Shown: positions 1 through 7,442 of the stretch, one piece after another
Layout of the letters: every line of letters begins with the position of its first letter
Position numbering within the stretch: the stretch's first letter is position 1
DNA from: Candidatus Muproteobacteria bacterium
GTDB taxonomy: Bacteria; Pseudomonadota; Gammaproteobacteria; Acidiferrobacterales; Sulfurifustaceae
NCBI GenBank assembly: GCA_023266455.1
Contig: JAHFQD010000012.1
Coordinates: 1 to 13,929 of the forward strand
DNA length: 13,929 nucleotides
Direction: 5' to 3'
The notes under the pieces: model-generated
The model's input: only the letters and a program-made list of their open reading frames with translations
Database searches by the model: none
Told to the model about the DNA's origin: nothing
Position numbers and translations under genes: made by a program

Positions 1-333
1 GCCGGGGACGATGCGCACGCGCGCTGGCAAGCCGGTGAAGCCGCAGTCGGGGGGCACGTGATCGAAAACTTCCACGTCGCGCAGTCCTTGGGGATGCCTC
101 AATTGCAATTCGATTTGGGTCCACACCGCGAGCGGCAGCGAATCGTGCAATTGCCGAACGATTGTCGGTGGCCGCAGACGCCACGCCAGCAGTGCATCTA
201 ATAAGGTAACCACGCCGAGTGCGACGCCGACCCACATCCACGTGCGTAAACCCGTCGGCCACACGGATGCGGCGATGCCCAACGCGAACCACGCGACCAG
301 AGCGATCAGCAGCGTTCGCGCCGGTAGGATCAT
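1..333 (-). CDS. DUF58 domain protein, N-terminal part (cut by window edge)
   Basis: The first 111 codons of a minus-strand gene run off the left edge. The start ATG overlaps the stop of the MoxR gene as ATGA, so the two are translationally coupled. Two hydrophobic segments (about residues 7-23 and 33-51) precede a soluble stretch rich in beta-strand character, with DHVPPDCGFTGLP near residues 91-103. This layout, two N-terminal helices followed by a DUF58 region with a DH.P motif, is typical of DUF58 proteins, which almost always sit directly beside MoxR ATPases. Family members usually carry a von Willebrand A-like fold and probably act with the ATPase at the membrane. The C-terminal two thirds are outside the window, so any metal-site motif cannot be checked. 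The family call rests on context plus N-terminal pattern. Confidence 0.85.
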   Translation of the reverse strand, partial: MILPARTLLIALVAWFALGIAASVWPTGLRTWMWVGVALGVVTLLDALLAWRLRPPTIVRQLHDSLPLAVWTQIELQLRHPQGLRDVEVFDHVPPDCGFTGLPARVRIVPG

Positions 334-1301
334 GCGCGCGGCGCGTCTACTTGGGTGAGCAGGTTGTTGAGCAATTGATCGACCGTCAATCCTTCGATCT
401 CCGCTTCCGGCGCTAACATAACGCGATGGCGCAACGCCGCGGGGGCGATGGTTTTAACGTCGTCCGGCGTGACGAAGTCGCGCCCGGCGAGCAGCGCCAA
501 TCCGCGCGCCGCGCGCACCAAGGCGATGCCGCCGCGCGGACCCGCGCCGACGGCGATGCCTGGCCACTCGCGTGTTTTGCGTGCGATGCGCACAGCGTAG
601 TCGACGACGGCGTCGTCCACGCGCAGACTCGCGGCGAGCGCTTGCAGCGCGGTGACTTGCTCCGGCGTGACGACTTGATTCACTGCCTCGACGTCGAGTC
701 GATCGCCAACGCGTTCGCGCGTTACGTGTTGCACCAACATGCGTTCATGCTCGGCGCTCGGATAATCGATCATGACTTTTAATAAGAAGCGGTCGAGCTG
801 CGCTTCCGGCAGGGCGTACGTGCCTTCTTGTTCGATGGGGTTTTGCGTCGCCAGCACCAGGAACGGCGGTGTCAGTTCGTGCGGCGTGCCTTCGATAGTG
901 ACTTGTCCTTCTTGCATGACTTCCAGCAGCGCCGACTGCGTCTTCGCCGGCGCGCGGTTGATTTCGTCCGCCAACACTAAGTTCGCGAACAACGGACCGC
1001 GACGGATAACGAACTTGCCGCTGGCGGCGTCGAACATTGCGTGGCCGGTGATGTCCGCCGGCATCAGATCGGGCGTGAATTGAATGCGCGCGAAGCGTCC
1101 GCCGAGCGTTTTGGCGAGCGCTTTGACTAATAACGTTTTGCCGAGGCCGGGCACGCCTTCGAGTAACACATGGCCGCCAGCGAGTAGGGCGGTGATCGTC
1201 TGTTCGATCAAGCGGTCTTGGCCGACGAAGACTTTGGCAATCTCGGCGCGCATCGCGCGCACAAGTTCGATTCCTTGTTGAAGATGATTCGGTGCGTTCA
1301 T
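330..1301 (-). CDS. MoxR-family AAA+ ATPase
   Basis: A 323-residue AAA+ ATPase of normal MoxR length. Visible motifs are Walker A GVPGLGKT (49-56), Walker B LVLADEIN (108-115), sensor 1 ATQNP (151-155), a likely arginine finger in LDRF (R171), and a sensor 2 region GAGPRGG (about 252-258) in the C-terminal lid. All catalytic residues are present. MoxR ATPases hydrolyse ATP to remodel or insert cofactors into partner proteins and are encoded with DUF58 proteins, as here. The start overlaps the stop of the DUF4350 gene by four bases, and its own stop overlaps the DUF58 start in the same way. The target protein is not known; the membrane partners upstream suggest an envelope role. Confidence 0.95.
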   Translation of the reverse strand: MNAPNHLQQGIELVRAMRAEIAKVFVGQDRLIEQTITALLAGGHVLLEGVPGLGKTLLVKALAKTLGGRFARIQFTPDLMPADITGHAMFDAASGKFVIRRGPLFANLVLADEINRAPAKTQSALLEVMQEGQVTIEGTPHELTPPFLVLATQNPIEQEGTYALPEAQLDRFLLKVMIDYPSAEHERMLVQHVTRERVGDRLDVEAVNQVVTPEQVTALQALAASLRVDDAVVDYAVRIARKTREWPGIAVGAGPRGGIALVRAARGLALLAGRDFVTPDDVKTIAPAALRHRVMLAPEAEIEGLTVDQLLNNLLTQVDAPRA

Positions 1302-2617
1302 GGGCGTGCCGCCGTGGTGAGTTTTTGTTGGGAAGGGGTGAGCGAATCGCGAATACGCGCGAGCGTCGTCGCGAGGCGGAGAAACTCGGTTCGATCCGTG
1401 GCGCTAGCGCGCAGCGCGTGTTCGATGTCGTTCTGCGGCAGGCCGGTTAGGCGCTGCGCTAACGTCGAGGGACGAACCGCCGCGCCTTCGCGCGTGGCGT
1501 GCAACTGTAGCGCGCGCAGACAGTCGTCACGCATCGGCGCCAACAGCGCTTCAAAGTCGTGGCCTTTCAAATGAAATTCACCGATAGCGCGTAAGTGTTC
1601 GCGTAGGCCGGGTCGGTTGGGCGGCGGCGGCGTTTCGATCGGACCGAAACGCGGCATCGCGCGCCACAGCAGCGCAAACAACAATACCGACGCCGCCGCC
1701 AGCGCGGCCCAGGCGTGGATCTTCAGCCACTCGAACAAACTCGGAAACACGGGATCGGGCGCGATATAAACCGTTCCGGGTTTGCCGACGAGCGTGAACA
1801 GCCGCGCCATATATTCAGCATGATCGTGATTGCCGATTTCATGATTGTTGAAGAGACGTTGATTGCTGATTGCGGTCACGCGACCTTTGCCTAAGGCGAG
1901 ATGCAACATAACGAAACGTTCGGGCTTCGCGGTCGTTTCATCGTCCATTTGCGCCGATTCTTTTTTGTTGTCGGAATCCATGTTCTCGTCGTCTTCGCCG
2001 TTTGTTTCGCCGCCGTTAGTTTTATTCTGTTTCGGGTCGCAATCGCAACCGCGTGGTTCTTTGAACCAGGTGGCGTTGCCGCCTTCGATGGTGGCCGAGC
2101 GCAGTATGGGCGCTTTGGTGCCCAACAGCGCGGTATTGGGAAGATCGACCGCATGCGCTCGGCCGTCTAATACGATCTGCATTTTGGAATTCGTTTTCGC
2201 GAGATTGTGATTGCCGATGTAATACACGCCCAGTTCGGTGTTCAGCCAATTGTTATCCGTCGCCACGACGAGATGTCCGCCCGCTTTAACCCACTCGGCC
2301 AAGCGACGCGCTTGGTCGGGATAAAACGAACGCGGCGAAACCAAAAACATCGTGCCCTCCGGTTCCAGATTGAGCAGACGCTGCGCGTCGGTAATTTTCT
2401 CGACGTTGAATCCGAGCTGCTCCAGCAGCAACTGCGCCGCGAAGTACGGATTTTCGCGCGCTTCGCCGGTCATGCCGCCGCGTTCTTTTTCCTGCACCCA
2501 TTCGTAATAGGTGCCGAAATACCATAGGCCGACGGCGACAATGGCCACGATCGGTAGCGCCCATTGCAGCCAGCGCGTTACGGTTGGATTGCGAAATATT
2601 GCGGCCATTGTGCGCAC
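1298..2617 (-). CDS. DUF4350 domain-containing membrane protein
   Basis: A 439-residue protein with a transmembrane helix at about 18-35, a long extracytoplasmic region, a second helix at about 302-320, and a C-terminal cytoplasmic tail with proline-rich linker (PPPPNRPG). The region about 50-275, with YFAAQLLLEQLGF, a Rossmann-like GGHLVVATDN and GKGRVTAISN, fits DUF4350, the intracellular-transport/GldG-like domain found in MoxR operons. Residues about 190-232 form an acidic, low-complexity insertion starting CDCDP and dominated by D, E, N and K, which looks like a disordered loop. The start overlaps the end of the DUF4129 gene by 40 bases; a second ATG three codons later is equally possible. 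The function is unknown; it is probably a membrane partner of the ATPase. Confidence 0.85.
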   Translation of the reverse strand: MRTMAAIFRNPTVTRWLQWALPIVAIVAVGLWYFGTYYEWVQEKERGGMTGEARENPYFAAQLLLEQLGFNVEKITDAQRLLNLEPEGTMFLVSPRSFYPDQARRLAEWVKAGGHLVVATDNNWLNTELGVYYIGNHNLAKTNSKMQIVLDGRAHAVDLPNTALLGTKAPILRSATIEGGNATWFKEPRGCDCDPKQNKTNGGETNGEDDENMDSDNKKESAQMDDETTAKPERFVMLHLALGKGRVTAISNQRLFNNHEIGNHDHAEYMARLFTLVGKPGTVYIAPDPVFPSLFEWLKIHAWAALAAASVLLFALLWRAMPRFGPIETPPPPNRPGLREHLRAIGEFHLKGHDFEALLAPMRDDCLRALQLHATREGAAVRPSTLAQRLTGLPQNDIEHALRASATDRTEFLRLATTLARIRDSLTPSQQKLTTAARP

Positions 2618-4155
2618 AAGTTTTCAAGTTGTTCACGCGGCAATTCGTGCCGCGCGTACGCGACTTCTTGCCAGGCGAGCGTGAGATGAGAGAAAAAGGA
2701 ATAACGTATCGGTGCGCCGCCGTGCACGCGTTGTAAGCAATCGCCCTCGGTGTCGCCGCGCGTGAACTCGACGCGGTCGCGATGCGCGAGTGTGGATAGT
2801 GCGGCACGGTACAGCAAGCTCAAGCAGGCGCGCGGTTGCCCGGCACGCGCCAAGGCGAGCGCGGCGGCGGCAACGTCGTCGGGCAAGGATTCCGGACGGA
2901 TATCGAAGCCGGCGACTTCGGCAGGTGGCGCGTTATTCGTGACGATGTTGCCGGCATGTTGGCGCCAGTAGCGATAAATCGCCCAACCGAACACCGCGAC
3001 TAAAATCACCAACGTCGTCCACGCCAGCACGCGTCCGATTTCGGAAATCCATTGCCCGATTAAGCGAAACGCTTTGCCGATAGCGCGCAATACACGGTCG
3101 AGCCAACCCAGATCGCTCTTGGGCTCTTCGGTAACGATTTTGCGCAAACGCCATGAGTTGTATTCGGTGCCGAATTCGGGGCGTTTAAGAATTTCGTCGA
3201 TCTCGGTTTTGGCGCGATCGGCGATGTCGGACGAAGCGGGGATGATCGTGGAAACGGCGCGATGCGCGTCGTCGACTGTTTCGGCGCGCGTGATGGATGG
3301 CGATAAAAACAGCGAAGCGATCAGAACACCCGCGAGCACCATCGATGTGAGTGTTGCGGCGCCGGGCGATTTCGGCGGTGTTTGCAGACGGCGAAACGCC
3401 AGTTCGACATCCCAGGCTTCGAGATCGGTGCGCCGTTTCAAATAAAGCGCGAAGCCGCAGGCGACGTAGAACGGTTCGAGAAAACCGAGAATCGCCACGT
3501 CAACCAAGGCCATTGTTATCCTCGCGATCAGCTGCGGGTCGTCATTTCGTCCGAACAGCAGCACGCCCGGATTGAACTGTTCTTTGATGGAGTCGGGCAA
3601 CGCCAAACTGACGAATCCCATCACTGCGAAAAATAAAATGAACTCGAAATTGACCACCGCGAACGTCAGCCACGATGCAACGCCGCCCACTTGGCGCGAG
3701 AGTAAGCGCCGTCGTTCGCGCGCCGCTTTACCGCGCAGACCTTCGAGTTGCGTGACCGGCAATAACAACGAGCGGCGCGTATTGCACCACCACAACCACG
3801 GTGGCGCTATGCGTTGCAACGTCACGTTTATCAAACCGCTGCGGAGCAAAAGTTGCGGCAGCGCGCGCCACGTGGTGCGCCAATCCGTTACATCGCCGAA
3901 GATGGCGTGCGAGAGCACGTGCAGTAGCACAGCGTCGAAGAAGGGTTTTAGGCACCATAAAACCAACACGGCCCACATCAGCGATTCCAAGCCGACCCCG
4001 ATAACCGACACCACCAACAGTGAAATGGGGAGATACACCGCCAACCATGCTGCGAACAACGGCTGCCAACTGTTCTGCACCATGCGGATGCCGAGATCGA
4101 CGGCCTCCCAGTTGGCGCGCGGACGCAGGACGATCGCGAGTTTATCGAGATGCAT
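2578..4155 (-). CDS. DUF4129 domain-containing membrane protein
   Basis: A 525-residue polytopic membrane protein. Hydrophobic segments lie at about 32-56, 58-82, 158-186, 212-238, 270-288 and 376-396. The C-terminal cytoplasmic region (about 415-515) matches DUF4129, with LLYRAALSTLAHRDRVEF (448-464), a following RGDTEGDC, and LAWQEVAYAR near 493-502. The region between the last two helices (about 290-375) is probably extracytoplasmic. DUF4129 proteins are frequent in MoxR/DUF58 clusters and some are fused to transglutaminase-like domains; no such domain is visible here. The start overlaps the SpoIIM-like gene by 14 bases, and the stop lies 40 bases inside the DUF4350 gene. The molecular role is unknown. 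Confidence 0.85.
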   Translation of the reverse strand: MHLDKLAIVLRPRANWEAVDLGIRMVQNSWQPLFAAWLAVYLPISLLVVSVIGVGLESLMWAVLVLWCLKPFFDAVLLHVLSHAIFGDVTDWRTTWRALPQLLLRSGLINVTLQRIAPPWLWWCNTRRSLLLPVTQLEGLRGKAARERRRLLSRQVGGVASWLTFAVVNFEFILFFAVMGFVSLALPDSIKEQFNPGVLLFGRNDDPQLIARITMALVDVAILGFLEPFYVACGFALYLKRRTDLEAWDVELAFRRLQTPPKSPGAATLTSMVLAGVLIASLFLSPSITRAETVDDAHRAVSTIIPASSDIADRAKTEIDEILKRPEFGTEYNSWRLRKIVTEEPKSDLGWLDRVLRAIGKAFRLIGQWISEIGRVLAWTTLVILVAVFGWAIYRYWRQHAGNIVTNNAPPAEVAGFDIRPESLPDDVAAAALALARAGQPRACLSLLYRAALSTLAHRDRVEFTRGDTEGDCLQRVHGGAPIRYSFFSHLTLAWQEVAYARHELPREQLENLCAQWPQYFAIQP

Positions 4156-5122
4156 CGCGCCGGCCCGCTAACAGGAAATAACTTGCGACCGCCAAAATGC
4201 CCGCAATGCCGACGGCATACTTAATAGGTGGATCCAATCGCAGCGGCGACCAGAAGGCCTCGATGGTGGCGGCGATCAGCAACATCACCGCCGCGCCCGC
4301 GATGACGCCGGCGGTTTCTTTGGCGGCGTGCTTGAGTGCTTGCCCGCGCGAACGTCGTCCCGGCGCCAACAGTCCCCAGCCGAGACGTAATCCGCAGGCG
4401 CCGGCGAGCACGATGGCGAATAATTCGAACGAAGAATGTCCAGCGACGAACGAGTAAAAATTTTTGCCGTGGCCTTTGGCGACGAGTCGTCCTTCGATCG
4501 TGCCCATGAAAATGCCGTTGAACACCAACGCTGCCGCCGTGCCGAGTCCCGCGAGCGCGCCGCCGCCGTAACAGCGGAAGGCGATGCCGATATTGTTGTT
4601 GATGTAAAAGCCGAACATCGCCACGTCGGTGCCGGCGTCGCGCGTGCGGCCGAGGCGTTCACCGTCGTACATGTTCTCGAACCGCCAAACGGCGCGTGGC
4701 GACATGACGTAATAAGCGAAGTCGGGGTTGTAACGCGTGACGATGCCCAAGGCTAAATAGGGAAGTCCCAGCAGCAAGGCCGCGACCAAGACAAAGCGCC
4801 GCAGTTCTCGTACGTCCTGCGCGAAACCACTCATAAGGTAAGCGCGAAAGCGCGCGCCGAGCCCGCTCGGTGCGCTGTAAACCGCGTCGTGGCCGGCGAC
4901 GGCCAAGTGGTGCAAGCGTTCGACCAGCGACGCACCGTAATCGCGCGCGCGGGCGAGCGCGAGGTGCCGGCAGATTTCGCGATAACGCCGCGGTACTTCC
5001 CGCGCCGCAAACGCCGCCGGTTCTTTGTCGCGTTCGCGTCGAGAGTAAACGCGTTGCCCTAGCCAGGATTCGAATTCGCGCCAGCGTTGTCCGTAAAGCG
5101 CTTCGAATTGTTCTTGCCTCAT
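4142..5122 (-). CDS. SpoIIM-family (stage II sporulation protein M-like) membrane protein
   Basis: The open frame extends to 5602, but its first 160 codons are arginine-rich antisense-like sequence over the RDD gene, so the start is set at the ATG that overlaps the RDD stop as ATGA. The resulting 326-residue protein has a charged N-terminal domain (about 1-105, helical) and hydrophobic segments at about 110-128, 172-207, 228-247, 272-290 and 302-318. Family landmarks are FYINNNIGIAF (172-182), GTAAALVFNGIFMG, GHSSFELFAI (228-237) and IEAFWSP (287-293). SpoIIM was named from Bacillus, where it works in engulfment peptidoglycan remodelling, but homologues are widespread in non-sporulating bacteria inside MoxR operons. 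Here it is best read as an envelope protein of that system. Confidence 0.88.
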   Translation of the reverse strand: MRQEQFEALYGQRWREFESWLGQRVYSRRERDKEPAAFAAREVPRRYREICRHLALARARDYGASLVERLHHLAVAGHDAVYSAPSGLGARFRAYLMSGFAQDVRELRRFVLVAALLLGLPYLALGIVTRYNPDFAYYVMSPRAVWRFENMYDGERLGRTRDAGTDVAMFGFYINNNIGIAFRCYGGGALAGLGTAAALVFNGIFMGTIEGRLVAKGHGKNFYSFVAGHSSFELFAIVLAGACGLRLGWGLLAPGRRSRGQALKHAAKETAGVIAGAAVMLLIAATIEAFWSPLRLDPPIKYAVGIAGILAVASYFLLAGRRDASR

Positions 5123-5808
5123 ACGCGGCGTCCGATGAGGTAATTGGCGAGTCCTAACAGCTGGCGCACCGATTCGGTTCCTTGGCTTTCGTTCGTGAGA
5201 TGCGGCACGAGCGCCGCTAATTCTTCGGCGCGCGCCGGTGTGACGCGCGGTGCGCGTTCGGCGAACGCCAGCACAGCGCGTTGGGTTTCGCGCGACAAGC
5301 GCGCGTTTGGCGCCAGCGGCGTGGCTTCTGGAATAGTGCGATCGCCGGTCGACTCGCGATGCACCACCACGGTGCCGGCGACGATGTCGCCGATGCGGCG
5401 GAATTCGGGTGAGAGAAACATGCAAATCAAACCGAAGCCGTAGGCCATCGGCAGAAAATCTGCTGCACGTAAAAGATTGCGCGTGAAGGAAGCGCCCCAA
5501 CCGATCGGCGTGCCGTCGTCGTGACAGACTACCAAGCCCAGCGCGCGTTTGCCGGGTGTAGCGCCCTTGCCGAGGACTTCGAACAGAACGGGGTAGAACC
5601 ACTCGAGCACGAAAAACAGAATCGTGATTAGTCCCCAGCCGAAACTACCGAGTGCTCGCAAGATGCCGCTTAACGCGAGCATAACGCCCAAGCGAATCAG
5701 TGCATCGAGTAACCACGCGAGCGAGCGTGGTATCGGTCCGGCTAAGCGTAGGTGTAGCGCCACGAGCTCCGGCGTGGAGACTTCACGCACCGTGTCGAGC
5801 ATCGGCAC
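5119..5808 (-). CDS. RDD family membrane protein
   Basis: A 229-residue protein with three hydrophobic segments (about 31-50, 57-78 and 116-133). RDD features are an Arg-rich entry to helix 1 (IPRSLAWLLDALIR, 26-39), the GKRALGLVV segment (86-94) and RRIGDIVAGTVVVH (137-150). Residues 151-229 are soluble and helical. RDD proteins are small membrane proteins, some linked to ion or compatible-solute transport; in MoxR operons the role is unknown. The frame starts at a GTG one base after the stop of the upstream BPSS1780-like gene; an ATG two codons later (5802) is an equally plausible start. No convincing ribosome binding site precedes either, so translational coupling is likely. The stop overlaps the SpoIIM-like start by four bases. 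Confidence 0.88.
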   Translation of the reverse strand: MPMLDTVREVSTPELVALHLRLAGPIPRSLAWLLDALIRLGVMLALSGILRALGSFGWGLITILFFVLEWFYPVLFEVLGKGATPGKRALGLVVCHDDGTPIGWGASFTRNLLRAADFLPMAYGFGLICMFLSPEFRRIGDIVAGTVVVHRESTGDRTIPEATPLAPNARLSRETQRAVLAFAERAPRVTPARAEELAALVPHLTNESQGTESVRQLLGLANYLIGRRV

Positions 5809-5809
5809 G

Positions 5810-6580
5810 TTAGGATTTGACGAAGATGTCGCGATAGGCGCTATAGAAAGAGGCGGTCATCAACGGAATGGTGACGAGCAAACCGAGGCCGAGAGGAATC
5901 GCCGACAGCAGAACGATGAGACCTAATAAGATGGCGTAGACGGTGCCCGACATCATGTTCTTCAAGCAGCCGGCGACGCTCATCTTCATCGCCGCTACCG
6001 GCGGCACGTCGTGAAAAAACACTAAGGCAGGTGCGAAGGCGATCAGCATGCCGATCGACGAGACCACGAGGACGTAGAGCAACATCATTAGTCCCAAGCC
6101 GGTCAGCATTTCGGGTTTGACGGTTCCCGAGGCGATGGCGAACCACACCGATCCACCGAAGATGGCGAAGATCGCGACCGAGACCAACACGACGGCTAAG
6201 TAGATGGCGCCCACCAGCGCTAGCGGTCCGGCGCGTTTCTGAAAACCAGCGAGCAGATGGCCCACGCCGAAATGCTCGCCGCGGCGCGCGGCGTCTGCCA
6301 TCGCGAAATAACCGGCGCCGATGATGGGCCAGACGATGGACATGACGAAATTCACCAGGGGGATCATCGACAGCAGGAAGATCGCCGCGTATGCGATCAC
6401 TATATTAAGTATCCACATGCCGGGCTGGGCCTTGAACAAGCTCCAGCCGGAACTGATCCACTTCCAACCGTGATCCAGCGGGCGGCTCTCGCCGTTCGGA
6501 ATCAAAACGTCTTCGCCGACGGTGGGATGTTCGTCTTCGACAACCGCACCCGGTGGACTGTATGGATTGCGCTCGCTCAT
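5810..6580 (-). CDS. BPSS1780-family membrane protein
   Basis: A 256-residue membrane protein that opens with NPYSPPGA and a soluble acidic head, then HGWKWISSGWSLFKAQPGMW (37-56), a signature of the BPSS1780 family, which has no assigned function. Four to six hydrophobic segments follow (about 56-75, 78-92, 118-145, 160-190, 215-240). The start ATG is preceded by a good AGGGG ribosome binding site (6587-6591, six bases upstream) and it is the first gene of the operon. Its stop lies one base before the RDD GTG start, so it is co-transcribed with the MoxR genes. Association of this family with the MoxR set is not something I recognise as usual. Confidence 0.8.
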   Translation of the reverse strand: MSERNPYSPPGAVVEDEHPTVGEDVLIPNGESRPLDHGWKWISSGWSLFKAQPGMWILNIVIAYAAIFLLSMIPLVNFVMSIVWPIIGAGYFAMADAARRGEHFGVGHLLAGFQKRAGPLALVGAIYLAVVLVSVAIFAIFGGSVWFAIASGTVKPEMLTGLGLMMLLYVLVVSSIGMLIAFAPALVFFHDVPPVAAMKMSVAGCLKNMMSGTVYAILLGLIVLLSAIPLGLGLLVTIPLMTASFYSAYRDIFVKS

Positions 6581-6611
6581 TTTTAGCCCCTAGGCAGGTC
6601 AGTATGGGGAA

Positions 6612-6639
6612 ATAATAGCTAAGGGGGAGGCGTTATCCA
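6612..6639 (-). promoter_or_regulatory. Candidate promoter of the MoxR operon
   Basis: On the minus strand TGGATA (4/6 match to the sigma-70 -35 box, 6634-6639) is followed after 16 bases by TATTAT (5/6 match to the -10 box, 6612-6617). Transcription would begin about 25 bases before the start codon of the first gene. It is assigned by pattern only. Confidence 0.4.
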
Positions 6640-6715
6640 CGCAGGTATTCGCGGCTGAAAAGCGATGAATTCGCATATTTTTTTCTCGTGGCCCGAGCAT
6701 AGGCGGATGTCGGGA

Positions 6716-6820
6716 GAGGGGTTTAAGGCCTTTCTCCCCTCGGGAGGCGAATCGGAGTAGTCGCCGATGTCCCGTGGACATCGGTGCCGATGAGCGGGTG
6801 CGCGAGCATTTCGCGCACCC
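6716..6820. other. Cluster of strong hairpins in the divergent intergenic region
   Basis: Three inverted repeats lie side by side. First, GAGGGG and CCCCTC (6716-6741) frame a central AAGGCCTT palindrome. Second, CCGATGTCC-CGT-GGACATCGG (6764-6784) has perfect 9-bp arms. Third, GGGTGCGCGA-GCATT-TCGCGCACCC (6796-6820) has perfect 10-bp arms. A weaker GGCGA/TCGCC pair lies between the first two. None is followed by a T-run, so they do not look like rho-independent terminators. They could be a repeat element, a structured leader of the minus operon, or a small RNA. No protein-coding gene is convincing here. The rest of the 380-base gap holds the two promoters and a short direct repeat. Confidence 0.5.
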
Positions 6821-6903
6821 AGGCAGGTCACGTTGGGATGAGGGAAATATCTGTCAAATCGAGACACCACCGAAAGGGTTGAGGAGTTGTAACGCGTGTA
6901 ACG

Positions 6904-6932
6904 TTGTCCTTCGCAAAATATAGGACCATAAT
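6904..6932 (+). promoter_or_regulatory. Promoter of the SUF regulator operon
   Basis: TTGTCC (6904-6909), a 17-base spacer, then CATAAT (6927-6932) make a good sigma-70 promoter. The -10 box falls in the centre of the inverted repeat at 6918-6942, the arrangement expected for autorepression. The transcript would start near 6939, leaving a leader of only about 20 bases. Confidence 0.6.
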
Positions 6933-6942
6933 AGTCCTATAT
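6918..6942. promoter_or_regulatory. IscR-like operator (25-bp palindrome)
   Basis: Perfect 9-base arms ATATAGGAC and GTCCTATAT are separated by CATAATA. By eye 18 of 25 positions agree with the type 1 IscR consensus of E. coli, including the outer ATA/TAT and inner GAC/AGTC blocks. It covers the -10 box of the regulator gene. The likely ligand is the Rrf2-family product of the next gene, acting as a cluster-dependent autorepressor. The palindrome is seen; the binding protein is inferred. Confidence 0.65.
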
Positions 6943-6960
6943 AACCCCATTGAGTCCACC

Positions 6961-7419
6961 ATGCTGCGAACCAGCAAACTTACCGATTACGCCACCGTCA
7001 TCCTCGCGTATTTAGCGGACGATCCCGCACGCCAATACGCCGCCGCCGACGTCGCCGAGGCGGTGGGCATCGCGCTCCCGACGGTTAGTAAAGTATTAAA
7101 GACGCTCACGCGCGGTAGTCTGTTATCGACGACACGTGGCGCCAAGGGCGGTTACCGGCTCGCGTATCCCGCCGTCGAGATTTCGCTCAGCCGAATCATT
7201 GAGGTAATGGAAGGTCCAATAGCGCTCACTGAGTGCAGCGTCTCGCGCGGGTTGTGTGTGCAGGAGTCGCATTGTTCGCTGCGCGCCAACTGGCGGCGCA
7301 TTAATCGTTTGGTGATGCAGGCCTTGGACGGCGTGACCTTGGCCGACATGGCCTCGCCGCAACTGCAAACCATGACATTGAAAGTTTCGAAATCGTCGTC
7401 GCCGACGCAGCGGCGGTGA
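6961..7419 (+). CDS. Rrf2-family SUF-system Fe-S assembly regulator
   Basis: A 152-residue Rrf2/IscR-type winged-helix regulator. The N-terminal helix-turn-helix region (about 10-65) carries LPTVSKVLKTL and RGAKGGYRLA, the wing typical of the family. Three cysteines, C92, C99 and C105 (ECSVSRGLC then SHC), form the usual Fe-S ligand set. The start is the ATG at 6961; an upstream TTG in frame (6904) would overlap the promoter and operator and is rejected. The close match is to the SUF-linked regulators of Xanthomonas-type bacteria, which sense cluster status and repress the suf operon. sufS begins 23 bases downstream, or 56 if its second start is used. The palindrome over its own promoter supports autoregulation. 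Confidence 0.9.
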   Translation: MLRTSKLTDYATVILAYLADDPARQYAAADVAEAVGIALPTVSKVLKTLTRGSLLSTTRGAKGGYRLAYPAVEISLSRIIEVMEGPIALTECSVSRGLCVQESHCSLRANWRRINRLVMQALDGVTLADMASPQLQTMTLKVSKSSSPTQRR

Positions 7420-7442
7420 CGCGATGAAGAAAAACAATTCTG

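Larger units (their letters stand above)
6592..6830. repeat. Short direct repeat flanking the hairpin cluster
   Basis: AGGCAGGTCA occurs at 6592-6601 and again at 6821-6830, exact over ten bases. Each copy is followed a few bases later by GGGAAATA (6607-6614 and 6842-6849). The two copies bracket the hairpin cluster. Confidence 0.45.

Noticed and set aside
2286..2807. 173-codon minus-strand ORF between DUF4129 and DUF4350
   Set aside because: It is a frame shadow over both recognised genes, with no domain and biased composition.
3572..4171. 199-codon plus-strand ORF opposite DUF4129
   Set aside because: Antisense shadow of a long, well-supported membrane protein gene; composition is arginine/serine/threonine-rich.
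5123..5602. 160-codon upstream extension of the SpoIIM-like ORF
   Set aside because: It is arginine-rich sequence in another frame over the RDD gene; the ATG at 5122 with the ATGA overlap and family length fit better.
6796..6820. Rho-independent terminator at the perfect 10-bp hairpin
   Set aside because: No T-run follows on either strand and no gene ends nearby; both flanking genes point away from it.
6599..6870. Two overlapping minus-strand ORFs in the divergent gap
   Set aside because: Low-complexity, basic translations, no ribosome site, and they run across the hairpin cluster and promoter area.
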